This document shows positions 17,895-27,393 of a DNA stretch of 64,000 nucleotides, one piece after another. Under the pieces are notes generated by a model, which made no database searches, was not told where the DNA came from, and saw only the letters and a list, made by a program, of their open reading frames with translations. The stretch's first letter is position 1, and every line of letters begins with the position of its first letter. Made by a program: the position numbers and the translations under genes. The DNA comes from Streptomyces sp. NRRL S-244 (GTDB taxonomy: Bacteria > Actinomycetota > Actinomycetes > Streptomycetales > Streptomycetaceae), in NCBI RefSeq assembly GCF_000717915.1, contig NZ_JOCX01000008.1, positions 186,001 to 250,000 of the forward strand, written 5' to 3'.

Positions 17895-19142
17895 TCAGAC
17901 CTGCGGGCGCAGCCGGGCCTGGTCCATCGGACTGCGGCCTTCCTGGGTGCCCTTGAGGAGGGCGCTGCCGTCGCGCCACTCCTTCCAGTCCAGGTTCCAG
18001 TCGCCGAAGCCGTTGCCGAAGGGCTCCATGTCGTCGCCGATACTGTTGATCACCCGGATGATGTCGCCCTCGGTGATGTTCTCGTAGAACCAGGCGGCGT
18101 TGCCTGTGCTCATGCCGGTGCAGCCGTGGCTGACGTTCTCGGAGCCCTGCGAGTCCACGGACCACGGCGCGGCGTGCACGTATTCACCACTCCAGGTGAC
18201 GCGGGTCGCGTAGTAGACGGGCAGGTTGTAGTACTCGCTGCCGCCGATGCCGACGGTGTCGCCGCGCATCTGGACGAAGTACTGCTTGCCGAGCACCACC
18301 TTGACCCCGTTGCGGGTGGAGAAGCCGGGCTTTCCGGTGGTCACCGGAATGGTGTTGATCACTTCTCCGTTGCGCTCGAACGTGAGGTAGTGCGCGGAGG
18401 CGTCCGTGGTGACCTCGACGCGGTCCCCGATCTCCAGCGTCAGCGGCTTGGCCGCGGCCCCGTGGAACTCGTCGGAGATCTTGATGCCCTCCAGATTGCT
18501 CCGTACGGAGACGGTGGAGTGGGCGGGCCAGTAGTCCTTGGGGCGGAAGTGCAGGTGCTTGTCGTCCACCCAGTGCCAGGCGCCCTCGACGCCCGACGGC
18601 ATGGAGACGACCAGGCCCCGCTCCACGATCGCCCGGGCGGCCTTGTCCGAGATGGGCTCGTTGAGTTCGGCCGTGAGGGGCTGTCCGACGCCGTACTTGC
18701 CCTCGTCCGGCCCGAATTCGACCTTGAGGACCTTATCGGCCGGAGTGGTCTCGAACGTCAGCCTCCGCTGCCCCGGAGCGCCGCGCTCGTCCTCGGTGTT
18801 CACCAGGACCGTGTAGTGGACACCGGCGGCCATCGGGGCGGTGCTGTGCCAGCGGTCGCCCTTGGCGCTCAGCTCGCCCGCGAGACGGCGTCCCTGGGAG
18901 TCCACGGCGGACACGTCGGTGATCCGGCTGCCGCCGGTGCCCTTGGCGGTGATCTCCAGGGGCTTCTCGGGGTCGACGGGCCGGCCGCCCGGCGGCTGGT
19001 TGAGGACGACCTGGTCGCCCGCGTCGTACGGGCGGGCTGACAGCGGGTTGTCTCCGGGCCCGCAAGCGGTGGCGCCGGCCCCGAGGGACGCCACCAGCAC
19101 GGAGCAGCTGAGTACCGTCCAAAGACGCGGTGAGTGCTTCAT
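17895..19142 (-). CDS. L,D-transpeptidase lipoprotein (YkuD family with Ig-like domains)
   Basis: Cell-wall enzyme that forms 3-3 crosslinks between stem peptides. 415 residues. The signal sequence ends at C27 (ATAC, a weak lipobox). Two Ig-like domains (about 60-240) carry the actinobacterial pattern AELNEPISDKAARAIVERG. The catalytic YkuD domain (about 245-375) has SHGCTGMSTGNAAWFY with nucleophile C341 and H339. A C-terminal extension (DWNLDWKEWRDGS) is typical of mycobacterial and streptomycete enzymes. The start ATG 19140-19142 gives a sensible signal peptide; its SD is weak. It sits between the two respiratory operons, convergent with the receiver-like gene. Confidence 0.93.
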   Translation of the reverse strand: MKHSPRLWTVLSCSVLVASLGAGATACGPGDNPLSARPYDAGDQVVLNQPPGGRPVDPEKPLEITAKGTGGSRITDVSAVDSQGRRLAGELSAKGDRWHSTAPMAAGVHYTVLVNTEDERGAPGQRRLTFETTPADKVLKVEFGPDEGKYGVGQPLTAELNEPISDKAARAIVERGLVVSMPSGVEGAWHWVDDKHLHFRPKDYWPAHSTVSVRSNLEGIKISDEFHGAAAKPLTLEIGDRVEVTTDASAHYLTFERNGEVINTIPVTTGKPGFSTRNGVKVVLGKQYFVQMRGDTVGIGGSEYYNLPVYYATRVTWSGEYVHAAPWSVDSQGSENVSHGCTGMSTGNAAWFYENITEGDIIRVINSIGDDMEPFGNGFGDWNLDWKEWRDGSALLKGTQEGRSPMDQARLRPQV

Positions 19143-19197
19143 GGAGCCCACGCTATGAAGGTATGACCATTGCTGCGCGCGGGGTGACTGCAAACGA

Positions 19198-19234
19198 GGG
19201 GCCCGGACTCCTCCATTGGAGGTGTCCGGGCCCC
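19198..19234 (-). terminator. Terminator of the ctaCDF operon
   Basis: Long hairpin: GGGGCCCGGAC (19198-19208) pairs with GTCCGGGCCCC (19224-19234), continued inward by CCTCC/GGAGG. It lies 24 bp after the ctaF stop. Confidence 0.85.
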
Positions 19235-19258
19235 AGGTCTTGTCTCGGTGCTGCGGTC

Positions 19259-19657
19259 CTACTGGTTCTGGTTCTCACCGCGGTAGTACTCGTACACCCA
19301 GCCCCACAGGCCGATCAGGATGATCGGGGCCGAGAAGTACATGAGCCACCAGCCGAAGATGACGCCCATGAACGCGAGCGCACCGCCGATGCCCAGCGAG
19401 AGCGGCTGCCAGCTGTGCGGGGAGAAGAACCCCAGCTCGCCCGCCTCGTCGGCGACGTCGGCCTCCAGGTTGTCCTGGGCCATCTCGTCCACGCGCTTGG
19501 CCGTGAAGGCCAGGTAGTAGCCGATCATGACGCTCAGGCCGAAGGCCAGGAAGAGCGCGGTGGTTCCGACGGGCTCCTTCGACCACACGCCGTACACGAC
19601 GGCCATGATCAGGATGAAGAAGGAGAGCCAGAGGAACATCTTGCCCTGGATCTTCAC
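19259..19657 (-). CDS. ctaF: Cytochrome c oxidase subunit IV (actinobacterial type)
   Basis: Small membrane subunit (132 residues) of the actinobacterial aa3 oxidase. Four hydrophobic segments are visible: [62 protein letters not shown] and [16 protein letters not shown]. It starts inside the end of ctaD (4-bp overlap) and ends the ctaC-ctaD-ctaF operon. Confidence 0.95.
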   Translation of the reverse strand: MKIQGKMFLWLSFFILIMAVVYGVWSKEPVGTTALFLAFGLSVMIGYYLAFTAKRVDEMAQDNLEADVADEAGELGFFSPHSWQPLSLGIGGALAFMGVIFGWWLMYFSAPIILIGLWGWVYEYYRGENQNQ

Positions 19658-21384
19658 TTGCCGGCCTCCTTGCCACCGGTGACGGCCTTGGCGGCGACGC
19701 TGTGGTCCTCGAGGTGGTCGAGGGCTGCGATCTCAGGGTGGTGCAGGTCGAACGCCGGCGACTCGGAACGGATCCGCGGCAGGGTGAGGAAGTTGTGCCG
19801 CGGCGGCGGGCAGGACGTCGCCCACTCGAGCGAACGGCCGTAACCCCACGGGTCGTCGACCTCGACCTTCTTGCCGTACTTCGCCGTCTTCCAGACGTTG
19901 TACATGAACGGCAGCATCGACATGCCCAGCAGGAACGAGCTGATCGTCGAGATCGTGTTCAGGGCGGTGAAGCCGTCGGCCGCGAGGTAGTCCGCGTAAC
20001 GGCGCGGCATGCCCTCGGCGCCCAGCCAGTGCTGCACCAGGAACGTGCCGTGGAAGCCGATGAACAGCGTCCAGAAGGTGATCTTGCCGAGGCGCTCGTC
20101 CAGCATCTTGCCCGTGAACTTCGGCCACCAGAAGTGGAAGCCGGCGAACATCGCGAACACCACGGTGCCGAAGACGACGTAGTGGAAGTGCGCGACGACG
20201 AAGTACGAGTCGGAGACGTGGAAGTCCATCGGGGGCGAGGCCAGGATGACGCCGGTCAGACCACCGAAGGTGAAGGTGACCAGGAAGCCGATCGTCCAGA
20301 GCATCGGGGTCTCGAAGGACAGCGAGCCCTTCCACATGGTGCCGATCCAGTTGAAGAACTTCACACCGGTCGGGACCGCGATCAGGAAGGTCATGAAGGA
20401 GAAGAACGGCAGCAGCACACCACCGGTGACGTACATGTGGTGGGCCCACACGGTCACGGAGAGGCCGGCGATCGCGATCGTCGCCGCGATCAGACCGATG
20501 TAACCGAACATCGGCTTGCGGGAGAAGACCGGGATGATCTCGGAGACGATTCCGAAGAATGGCAGCGCGATGATGTACACCTCTGGATGTCCGAAGAACC
20601 AGAAGAGGTGTTGCCAGAGCAATGCGCCGCCGTTGGAGGCGTCGAATACGTGGGCGCCGAACTTGCGGTCGGCCTCCAGCGCGAAGAGCGCGGCGGCCAG
20701 CACCGGGAAGGCGAGCAGGACCAGGACACCGGTCAGCAGCACGTTCCAGGTGAAGATCGGCATGCGGAACATCGTCATGCCGGGGGCGCGCATGCAGATG
20801 ATCGTGGTGATGAAGTTGACCGAGCCGAGGATCGTGCCGAAGCCGGAGAAGGCCAGACCCATGATCCACATGTCGGCGCCGATGCCCGGCGAACGGACCG
20901 CGTCCGACAGCGGGGAGTAGGCGAACCAGCCGAAGTCGGCGGCGCCGTTCGGCGTCACGAAGCCGGCCACCGCGATGGTCGAGCCGAAGAGGTACAGCCA
21001 GTACGCGAACATGTTCAGCCGCGGGAACGCCACGTCGGGCGCGCCGATCTGGAGCGGCATGATCCAGTTCGCGAAGCCCGCGAAGAGCGGGGTGGCGAAC
21101 ATCAGCAGCATGATCGTGCCATGCATGGTGAACGCCTGGTTGAACTGCTCGTTCGACATGATCTGCGTGCCCGGACGAGCCAGCTCGGCGCGCATGAAGA
21201 GCGCCAGCAGGCCGCCGATGATGAAGAACACGAACGACGTGACCAGGTACATCGTGCCGATGGTCTTGTGGTCGGTAGTGGTCATCCACTTCACGACGAC
21301 ATTGCCCGGCTGCTTGCGCCGCACCGGCAGCTCGTTTTCATACGAGTCGGCGGCGGCACCCTGAGATTCGTTGAGGATGCTCAC
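19654..21384 (-). CDS. ctaD: Cytochrome c oxidase subunit I
   Basis: Catalytic subunit that reduces O2 at the heme a3-CuB centre and pumps protons. 576 residues with 12 membrane helices. The metal ligands are visible: HGTIMLLMF (heme a), [13 protein letters not shown] (CuB His and the cross-linked Tyr), HHMYVTGG (CuB) and HFHYVVFG (heme a3 and heme a). The C-terminal tail (about 530-576) is soluble, with the PPPRHNF motif typical of actinobacteria. Overlaps ctaC and ctaF by 4 bp each. Confidence 0.98.
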   Translation of the reverse strand: MSILNESQGAAADSYENELPVRRKQPGNVVVKWMTTTDHKTIGTMYLVTSFVFFIIGGLLALFMRAELARPGTQIMSNEQFNQAFTMHGTIMLLMFATPLFAGFANWIMPLQIGAPDVAFPRLNMFAYWLYLFGSTIAVAGFVTPNGAADFGWFAYSPLSDAVRSPGIGADMWIMGLAFSGFGTILGSVNFITTIICMRAPGMTMFRMPIFTWNVLLTGVLVLLAFPVLAAALFALEADRKFGAHVFDASNGGALLWQHLFWFFGHPEVYIIALPFFGIVSEIIPVFSRKPMFGYIGLIAATIAIAGLSVTVWAHHMYVTGGVLLPFFSFMTFLIAVPTGVKFFNWIGTMWKGSLSFETPMLWTIGFLVTFTFGGLTGVILASPPMDFHVSDSYFVVAHFHYVVFGTVVFAMFAGFHFWWPKFTGKMLDERLGKITFWTLFIGFHGTFLVQHWLGAEGMPRRYADYLAADGFTALNTISTISSFLLGMSMLPFMYNVWKTAKYGKKVEVDDPWGYGRSLEWATSCPPPRHNFLTLPRIRSESPAFDLHHPEIAALDHLEDHSVAAKAVTGGKEAGK

Positions 21385-22355
21385 AGTTTGTTCGTCTCCG
21401 CATTCCGGGCCGGGTCAGTCTGCTTGATGCCGGCCGGGAGGAAGCCGGTCTGCCCCTTCTCGGCCAGTTCCTTGAGGTGCGCCCGGTAGACCTCGGGCGA
21501 GACGACCTTCACGTTGAAGAGCATCCGGGAGTGGTCGACGCCGCAGAGCTCGGCGCACTTGCCCACGAAGGTGCCCTCCTGGGACGGGGTGACCTCGAAG
21601 ACGTTGGTGTGGCCCGGGATGACGTCCTGCTTGAACAGGAAGGGGACCACCCAGAAGGAGTGGATGACGTCGTTCGACGACAGGATGAAACGGACCTTCT
21701 CGCCCTTGGGCAGCCAGAGCGTGGGGCCGGGGTTGCCGGTCTCCAGGTTCCGGTCGCCGGGAACGCCCTTCTCGTAGACGCCCTCGGCGCCCGCGGGGAA
21801 TTCCTTGGTGAAGCGGTCCGGGATGTTGGCGAGCTCCTTGGGAACCTCGCCGGCCTTCGGGGTCGCCGCATCGCCGTCGACGTTCTCGATGTAGTTGAAG
21901 CCCCAGCTCCACTGGAAGCCGATCACGTTGATCGTGTGGGGCGGCTTCGGGGTGAGGGCGAGCAGCTTCGACTCGTCACGCGCGGTGAAGTAGAAGAGCA
22001 CCGAGACGATGATGAGCGGGACCACGGTGTACAGCGCCTCGATGGGCATGTTGTACCGGGTCTGCGGGGGGACCTCCACCTTCGTCCGGCTGCGCCGGTG
22101 GAAGATGACGCTCCAGATGATCAGGCCCCAGACCAGGATGCCCGTGATGAGGGCAGCTGCCCACGACCCCTGCCACAGGGACAGGATGCGAGGCGCCTCC
22201 TCCGTGACCGGATAGGGCATTCCGAGCCGGGGGAAGTCTTGCCAGTTGTACGAGCAACCAGTGGCGGTCGCCAGGACCGCGCCCGCAGTCAGCGCCTGCA
22301 GCAGCTTCCGCCGCATCGGGCGCCGCGGCGAGCGGTCGGAGCCGTAGGGACTCAC
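21381..22355 (-). CDS. ctaC: Cytochrome c oxidase subunit II
   Basis: Carries the CuA centre that receives electrons from QcrC. 324 residues. The signal segment ends in a lipobox-like TATGC. Two transmembrane helices (about 60-82 and 106-125) precede the extracytoplasmic cupredoxin domain with [14 protein letters not shown] (the CuA Cys, Cys, His, Met ligands). An insert of about 45 residues ([20 protein letters not shown] ...) before the CuA domain is typical of actinobacteria. I chose GTG 22353-22355 because GGGAAGG lies 6 nt upstream; the longer open frame reads through promoter DNA. First gene of ctaCDF. Confidence 0.96.
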   Translation of the reverse strand: MSPYGSDRSPRRPMRRKLLQALTAGAVLATATGCSYNWQDFPRLGMPYPVTEEAPRILSLWQGSWAAALITGILVWGLIIWSVIFHRRSRTKVEVPPQTRYNMPIEALYTVVPLIIVSVLFYFTARDESKLLALTPKPPHTINVIGFQWSWGFNYIENVDGDAATPKAGEVPKELANIPDRFTKEFPAGAEGVYEKGVPGDRNLETGNPGPTLWLPKGEKVRFILSSNDVIHSFWVVPFLFKQDVIPGHTNVFEVTPSQEGTFVGKCAELCGVDHSRMLFNVKVVSPEVYRAHLKELAEKGQTGFLPAGIKQTDPARNAETNKL

Positions 22356-22638
22356 GTAGCGCCTTCCCGAGAGTCTCGGCCCGCGCGGCCGGCCGCGGCC
22401 GTATTCGGGTCGGTCGCCGGCCCTGACGCAGGCAGGGGTTTGGATGTTTATGCGGACCAAACCCTACTGGACGCTATTTGGGGTCGCGCGGGGAGGGTGC
22501 CCAACGCGCCGCTACTGCCCCCGAAGGGATGGATCCGCCGTACGGGGGACGGCTCAACACCCCCTGAATGGCGGCCTCCGGAGGGCATCTGACGACCCCT
22601 GACCTCGAACGTCCCCGGTCGCCGGTTAGCGTGCCCGT

Positions 22639-24018
22639 ATGCCGTACTTCGACACCGCGTCCGCCGCTCCTCTGCACCCCGTGGCCCGGCAGGCGTTGCA
22701 GGCCTCCCTGGACGAGGGCTGGGCGGACCCCGCCCGGCTCTACCGGGAGGGCCGGCGCGCCCGGCTGCTGCTGGACGCGGCGCGCGAGGCGACGGCGGAG
22801 GCCGTCGGCTGTCGCCCCGACGAGCTCGTCTTCACTCCTTCGGGGACGCACGCGGTTCACACGGGGGTGGCGGGAGCGCTCGCCGGGCGCCGGCGCGTCG
22901 GCGGTCATCTGGTCGTATCGGCGGTCGAACACAGTTCTGTACTCCACGCGGCGGCGGCGCACGAGGCGGCCGGGGGGACGGTGACCCGGGTCCCGGTGGA
23001 CCGCGCGGGCGCGGTCTCCCCCGCCGGATACGCCTCCGTACTGGACGCGACGACGGCCCTGGCCTGCCTCCAGTCGGCCAACCACGAGGTGGGGACGGTC
23101 CAGCCGGTGGCGGAGGTGGCCGAGGTCTGCGCGGCGGCCGGGGTTCCGCTGCTGGTGGACGCTGCGCAGTCGCTGGGCTGGGGCCCGGTGGAGGGCGGCT
23201 GGTCGCTGCTCACCGCGAGCGCGCACAAATGGGGCGGTCCGGCGGGGGTCGGGCTGCTGGCGGTCCGCAAGGGCGTCCGCTTCTCGCCCCAATTCCCCGC
23301 CGACGAGAGGGAGTCGGGCCGCTCCCCCGGCTTCGTGAACCTCCCGGCCGTCGTGGCGGCGGCGGCCTCGCTGCGGGCCGTACGGGCCGAGGCCGACGCG
23401 GAGGCGGCCCGGCTGCGGATCCTGGTGGACCGCATCCGGCGGCGCGTGGCCCGGCTGGTACCGGACGTGGAGGTGGTCGGGGACCCGGAGCGGCGGCTGC
23501 CGCACCTGGTCACCTTCTCCTGCCTGTACGTCGACGGCGAGACGCTGCTGCACGAGTTGGACCGGGCGGGCTACTCCGTCTCCTCCGGCTCCTCCTGCAC
23601 CAGCTCCACGCTGACCCCGAGTCACGTGCTCCGGGCGATGGGCGTGCTGTCGGAGGGGAACGTACGGGTCTCCCTGCCGTCGGGGACGACGGCGCAGGAG
23701 GTGAACGGCTTCCTGGAGGTGCTGCCGGGGGTGGTGGCGGGGGTCCGCGCCACGCTCGGCGTGGTCGAACCGGCCGCCGTGGCGCCGGTGTCGGACGCGC
23801 TGGAGATCGACGCCCTGGGCCTGCGCTGCCCCCAGCCGGTGATCGAGCTGGCCCGCGCCATCGGCACGGTCCCGATCGGCGGCACCGTCACCGTCCTCTC
23901 GGACGACGAGGTGGCCCGCCTGGACATCCCGGCCTGGTGCACGATGCGCGGCCACACGTACGTGGGCGAAGCCCCGCGCCCGGCGGGGGTCGCGTACACG
24001 GTCCGCCGCCGGGTGTGA
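22639..24018 (+). CDS. Cysteine desulfurase-TusA fusion protein
   Basis: 459 residues in two domains. Residues 1-375 form a NifS-type cysteine desulfurase: HHE-like region SANHEVGTVQP, D174 (LVDAAQS), PLP lysine K197 (SAHKWGG) and the catalytic cysteine C320 (SSGSSC). Residues about 387-459 form a TusA/SirA sulfurtransferase domain with its conserved CPxP (C398 in RCPQPVIELA). The fusion would let sulfur pass from C320 to C398 in one polypeptide, for thiolation of tRNA, cofactors or natural products. The usual GG-x-QE tag is short. The gene's last 35 bp are duplicated directly after its stop codon. Transcribed divergently from ctaC, convergent with adoK. Confidence 0.9.
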   Translation: MPYFDTASAAPLHPVARQALQASLDEGWADPARLYREGRRARLLLDAAREATAEAVGCRPDELVFTPSGTHAVHTGVAGALAGRRRVGGHLVVSAVEHSSVLHAAAAHEAAGGTVTRVPVDRAGAVSPAGYASVLDATTALACLQSANHEVGTVQPVAEVAEVCAAAGVPLLVDAAQSLGWGPVEGGWSLLTASAHKWGGPAGVGLLAVRKGVRFSPQFPADERESGRSPGFVNLPAVVAAAASLRAVRAEADAEAARLRILVDRIRRRVARLVPDVEVVGDPERRLPHLVTFSCLYVDGETLLHELDRAGYSVSSGSSCTSSTLTPSHVLRAMGVLSEGNVRVSLPSGTTAQEVNGFLEVLPGVVAGVRATLGVVEPAAVAPVSDALEIDALGLRCPQPVIELARAIGTVPIGGTVTVLSDDEVARLDIPAWCTMRGHTYVGEAPRPAGVAYTVRRRV

Positions 24019-24054
24019 CCCCGGCGGGGGTCGCGTACACGGTCCGCCGCCGGG
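23979..24054. repeat. Exact 35-bp tandem direct repeat at the 3' end of the desulfurase-TusA gene
   Basis: Bases 23979-24013 recur exactly at 24020-24054 with 6 bp between, a 41-bp period. The stop codon TGA (24016-24018) lies in the spacer. Each copy contains CCGGCGG and CCGCCGG arms, so each can fold into a hairpin. The pair lies between convergent genes and may work as a double bidirectional terminator. Confidence 0.9.
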
Positions 24055-24069
24055 ATGCGGGGCGGGGGG

Positions 24070-25047
24070 CTACGCCGCCAGGTGGGCGCGGACCTCGGAC
24101 GCCGCGTCCTCGCCGTAGGCCTTCGTGAAGCGCTCCATGAAGTGCGCCCGCGCCAGGGTGTACTCCTGCGTGCCCAGCGTCTCGATCACGAGGGTGGCCA
24201 GCATGCAGCCGACCTGCGCCGCGCGCTCCAGCCCCACGCCCCACCCGAGACCGGTCAGGAACCCGGCGCGGAACGCGTCGCCGACGCCCGTCGGGTCGAC
24301 CTTCGCCGTCTCGTCCGGGCAGCCGACCACGATCGGCTCCTCGCCGACCCGCTCGATCCGCACGCCCCGCGAGCCCAGCGTGGTCACGCGCGTGCCGACC
24401 TTGCCCAGGATCTCCTCGTCGCTCCAGCCGGACTTCGACTCGATCAGGCCCTTCTCGTACTCGTTCGAGAAGAGGTACGTCGCGCCCTCCATCAGCGTGC
24501 GGATGTTCTCGCCGTCCATCCGGGCGATCTGCTGCGAGAAGTCCGCCGCGAACGGGATCCCCCGGGTCCGGCACTCCTCCGTGTGGCGCAGCATCGCCTC
24601 GGGGTCGTCGGCGCCGATGAGGACGAGGTCGAGCCCGCCCACCCGGTCCGCGACCGCCTTCAGCTCGATCAGGCGGGCCTCGCTCATCGCGCCCGTGTAG
24701 AAGGAGCCGATCTGGTTGTGGTCGGCGTCGGTGGTGCAGACGAAGCGCGCGGTGTGCAGCACCTCGGAGATCCGCACGGACTCGGTGTCGACGCCGTGCC
24801 GGTCCAGCCACGCGCGGTACTCGTCGAAGTCGTACCCGGCCGCGCCGACGAGGATCGGGCGGGTGCCGAGCTGGCCCATGCCGAAGCAGATGTTCGGGCC
24901 GACGCCGCCCCGGCGCACGTCGAGGTTGTCGACGAGGAAGGAGAGGGAGACCGTGTGCAGCTGGTCCGCGACGAGCTGGTCGGCGAAGCGGCCGGGGAAG
25001 GTCATGAGGTGGTCGGTGGCGATGGAGCCGGTGACTGCGATACGCAC
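24070..25047 (-). CDS. adoK: Adenosine kinase, PfkB/ribokinase family
   Basis: Phosphorylates adenosine to AMP (purine salvage and removal of adenosine from the S-adenosylhomocysteine cycle). 325 residues. The N-terminal IAVTGSIATDHLM, the GG motif (RRGGVGPN), AGAMSEAR-like GAMSEARLIEL and the catalytic DPTGVGDAFRAGF (D257 as base) closely match the mycobacterial AdoK type, which resembles ribokinases rather than human adenosine kinase. The GTG at 25045-25047 (AGGAG 10 nt upstream) is preferred to an upstream extension. Position between the ctaC region and the erpA-like gene matches the Mycobacterium order. Confidence 0.9.
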   Translation of the reverse strand: MRIAVTGSIATDHLMTFPGRFADQLVADQLHTVSLSFLVDNLDVRRGGVGPNICFGMGQLGTRPILVGAAGYDFDEYRAWLDRHGVDTESVRISEVLHTARFVCTTDADHNQIGSFYTGAMSEARLIELKAVADRVGGLDLVLIGADDPEAMLRHTEECRTRGIPFAADFSQQIARMDGENIRTLMEGATYLFSNEYEKGLIESKSGWSDEEILGKVGTRVTTLGSRGVRIERVGEEPIVVGCPDETAKVDPTGVGDAFRAGFLTGLGWGVGLERAAQVGCMLATLVIETLGTQEYTLARAHFMERFTKAYGEDAASEVRAHLAA

Positions 25048-25180
25048 GGCGTGGACGCTCCTGCGGAGGACGGCGAGGGGGACAGTCAAAACTACCCGGT
25101 CGCTGCCCGGGTCGCCGACCGCACGAAACTACCCCGTAGTAGGTCTTTCTTCGCCCGCCGCGCCGTGCCTACCGTGCCCC

Positions 25181-25420
25181 ATGACCTACACCGATGGTTT
25201 CGGGTACATGGGTATGCCCAAGGAAGGCGCCGAGAAGGGCGCCGCCGACACGCGGCCCGGGTTCGCGCGGCTGCTGGGTGACTGCGCCAGGATGGCTCCG
25301 CACTGGGCGGTCCCGGCGGACCCCCGGCCGGACCGCGTGGCGCCCTCGCAGATCCACGGGATCAGCGTCCCGTCGGCCTCGGCCCGCCTGATCGCCTCGA
25401 CGGCCGAGTACGGGGACTAG
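25181..25420 (+). CDS. Small hypothetical protein
   Basis: 79 residues (MTYTDGFGYMG ... ASTAEYGD) with no recognisable domain, membrane segment or signal peptide. The frame is open from an ATG at 25181 and has actinomycete codon bias, with GC-rich third positions. No SD is evident. It lies in the gap between adoK (divergent) and the secreted protein at 25510. Probably real but unassigned; a spurious frame cannot be excluded. Confidence 0.5.
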   Translation: MTYTDGFGYMGMPKEGAEKGAADTRPGFARLLGDCARMAPHWAVPADPRPDRVAPSQIHGISVPSASARLIASTAEYGD

Positions 25421-25509
25421 CGACCGGCCGGCGAGGGCCGGGGAACCGGTTCGCCGTCTGTTCCGTCACAGCCGCATCAGCCACTGCGGCGAGGGCGAAG
25501 GAGCAAGCG

Positions 25510-26961
25510 GTGACCAGCGAACAACCCGACACATCACGCGGCACACGGCGGCGGCCGGCCTGGGCCATCGGCTCGATCGCGGCCGCCGTGCTGCTCGCGG
25601 GCGGCGGTACGGCGTACTGGGCGTCGGCGGCCTCGGGCGACGGCAAGGACGTCCGTACGGCCGACAGCGCGGCCTCGGCGCCCCGCGTCGCGCCGAACCC
25701 CTCCGGGCCGGGCATCGCCCCCGGCGAGCCGGACCCGCACGGCAGCGGGGTGACGTACCGGGCCGACGTGAAGCTCCCGGACGCCCCGGCGACCGCGCCG
25801 TCCTTCGCGGCGACCGGCGAGGTCGGTTCGGAGGAGGCGGCGCGGCTCGCGACGGCCCTGGGCATCCCGGGCGCCCCGCGGCTCAGCGGCGAGACCTGGC
25901 AGGCCGGGGAGGGCGCCGACGGCTCCGGACCCCGGCTCACGGTGAACCACAAGGCCCCCGGGACCTGGAACTTCTCCCGCTTCCAGGGGACGGGCGGCGC
26001 CGGTGACGACTGCAAGCGCGGCAAGGACACCTGCGGCCCGGCCACCCTCCCCCAGGCGGACGGCGCGGACGGCAAGGCCGCGGCGGACGCCAAGGGCGGG
26101 ACCCCGGTGAGCGAGGAGGCCGCCAAGGCCGCCGCCGCCCCGGTGCTGGCGGCGCTCGGCCAGAGCGCGGCCAAGCTGGACGCCCGGCTCACGCAGGGCT
26201 CCGTACGCGTGGTGACGGCCGACCCGGTGATCGACGGGCTGCCCACCCAGGGCTGGGCCACGAAGGTCAGCGTGGGCGCGGATTCCCAGGTGGTGGCGGG
26301 CAGCGGTGAGCTGAAGGCCCCCGTACGCGCCGCCGAGCAGCCGGTGGTCGGGGCGGTCGAGGCGCTGGCCCGGCTGAACCGGTCCTCGGCCGGATCCGGC
26401 GGTACGGACCCGGGGCCCAGCGGCTGCGCGACCTCGGTCCCGCTGACCCCGGACACCCCGGTCGGCCCCGGGGACACGCCTCCCTGCAACCCGGAACCGC
26501 GGCCGATGAAGCCGCCGCGGACCGAGACCGTGAAGGGAGCGGTGCTCGGGCTGGCCCCGGGGACCGTGGACGGGGCGCGCGGCCTGGTGCCGGCCTGGCT
26601 GTTCGAGGTGGCGGGCAGCAACGGCGGGCCCGGCCGTACGGTGGTTCAGCCGGCCGGTGAGAACGGCTCCGCGGTGCCGTCCGCCCCCAAGGGCGGGCGG
26701 ACCGTGCCCGGCGTCTCGTACAACGAGGCCGACCGGAAGCTGACCGTGAACTTCTGGGGCGGGGTGTGCAGCACCTATGCCCTGGAGGCGCGGGAGGAGG
26801 CCGGGTCGGTCTCGGTGAGGATCACCGACACCCCGAACGAGCCGGGCCGGGCCTGCATCATGCTCGCCCAGGACATGACGGTGTCGACGACGCTCCGGCA
26901 GTCTCTCGGTGAGCGCAAGGTGATCGACGCGACGACGGGCAAGCCGCTCCCCCGGCAGTAG
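25510..26961 (+). CDS. Membrane-anchored secreted protein of unknown function
   Basis: 483 residues. A short basic cytosolic N-terminus (RGTRRRPA) precedes one transmembrane segment (WAIGSIAAAVLLAGGGTAYWAS, about 18-39). The rest is extracytoplasmic, low-complexity and Pro/Gly/Ala-rich near the membrane. Cysteines occur as possible disulfide pairs (DDCKRGKDTCGP; GPSGCATS with TPPCNPEP; GGVCSTYAL with GRACIML). There are no catalytic motifs that I can recognise. The GTG start has AAGGAG 6 nt upstream. It is convergent with the erpA-like gene across a 19-bp-stem terminator. Confidence 0.8.
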   Translation: MTSEQPDTSRGTRRRPAWAIGSIAAAVLLAGGGTAYWASAASGDGKDVRTADSAASAPRVAPNPSGPGIAPGEPDPHGSGVTYRADVKLPDAPATAPSFAATGEVGSEEAARLATALGIPGAPRLSGETWQAGEGADGSGPRLTVNHKAPGTWNFSRFQGTGGAGDDCKRGKDTCGPATLPQADGADGKAAADAKGGTPVSEEAAKAAAAPVLAALGQSAAKLDARLTQGSVRVVTADPVIDGLPTQGWATKVSVGADSQVVAGSGELKAPVRAAEQPVVGAVEALARLNRSSAGSGGTDPGPSGCATSVPLTPDTPVGPGDTPPCNPEPRPMKPPRTETVKGAVLGLAPGTVDGARGLVPAWLFEVAGSNGGPGRTVVQPAGENGSAVPSAPKGGRTVPGVSYNEADRKLTVNFWGGVCSTYALEAREEAGSVSVRITDTPNEPGRACIMLAQDMTVSTTLRQSLGERKVIDATTGKPLPRQ

Positions 26962-26974
26962 CCCGTCCCGCACG

Positions 26975-27015
26975 ACGGGAGGCCCCCGGCACCATCGGTG
27001 CCGGGGGCCTCCCGT
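26975..27015. terminator. Bidirectional terminator (19-bp perfect stem, 3-nt loop)
   Basis: ACGGGAGGCCCCCGGCACC pairs perfectly with its complement across loop ATC. It serves the convergent secreted-protein and erpA-like genes. Confidence 0.92.
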
Positions 27016-27036
27016 GTGTCCGTACTCGCTACAGGC

Positions 27037-27393
27037 TTAGCTGAAGGAGTCGCCGCAGGCGCAGGAGCCGGTGGCGTTGGGGTTGTCGATCGTGAAGCCC
27101 TGCTTCTCGATGGTGTCCACGAAGTCGATCGAGGCACCGTGCAGGTACGGGGAGCTCATCCGGTCCGTGACGACCTTCACGCCGTCGAAGTCCTTGACGA
27201 CGTCGCCGTCGAGGGAGCGCTCGTCGAAGAAGAGCTGGTAGCGCAGGCCGGAGCAGCCGCCGGGCTGGACGGCGACGCGGAGCGCCAGGTCATCGCGGCC
27301 TTCCTGCTCCAGCAGGGTCCTGACCTTCTCGGCGGCGGCGTCGGACAGGAGGATGCCGTCGCTCACAGTGGTCTTGTCGTCCTGTACGGACAT
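27037..27393 (-). CDS. erpA: HesB/IscA-type iron-sulfur cluster carrier (ErpA-like)
   Basis: A-type carrier that delivers [Fe-S] clusters to apoproteins. 118 residues. The three conserved cysteines are C47 (GGCSGL) and C111/C113 (SCACGDSF at the C-terminus). RYQLFFDER and FVDTIEKQGFTIDNPNATGSC are typical. The second of two nearby ATGs (27391-27393) is preferred since GGGAG then lies 9 nt upstream, whereas the first ATG is only 3 nt away. It is divergent from nadA, whose product needs a [4Fe-4S] cluster; the pairing is functionally sensible. Confidence 0.93.
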   Translation of the reverse strand: MSVQDDKTTVSDGILLSDAAAEKVRTLLEQEGRDDLALRVAVQPGGCSGLRYQLFFDERSLDGDVVKDFDGVKVVTDRMSSPYLHGASIDFVDTIEKQGFTIDNPNATGSCACGDSFS

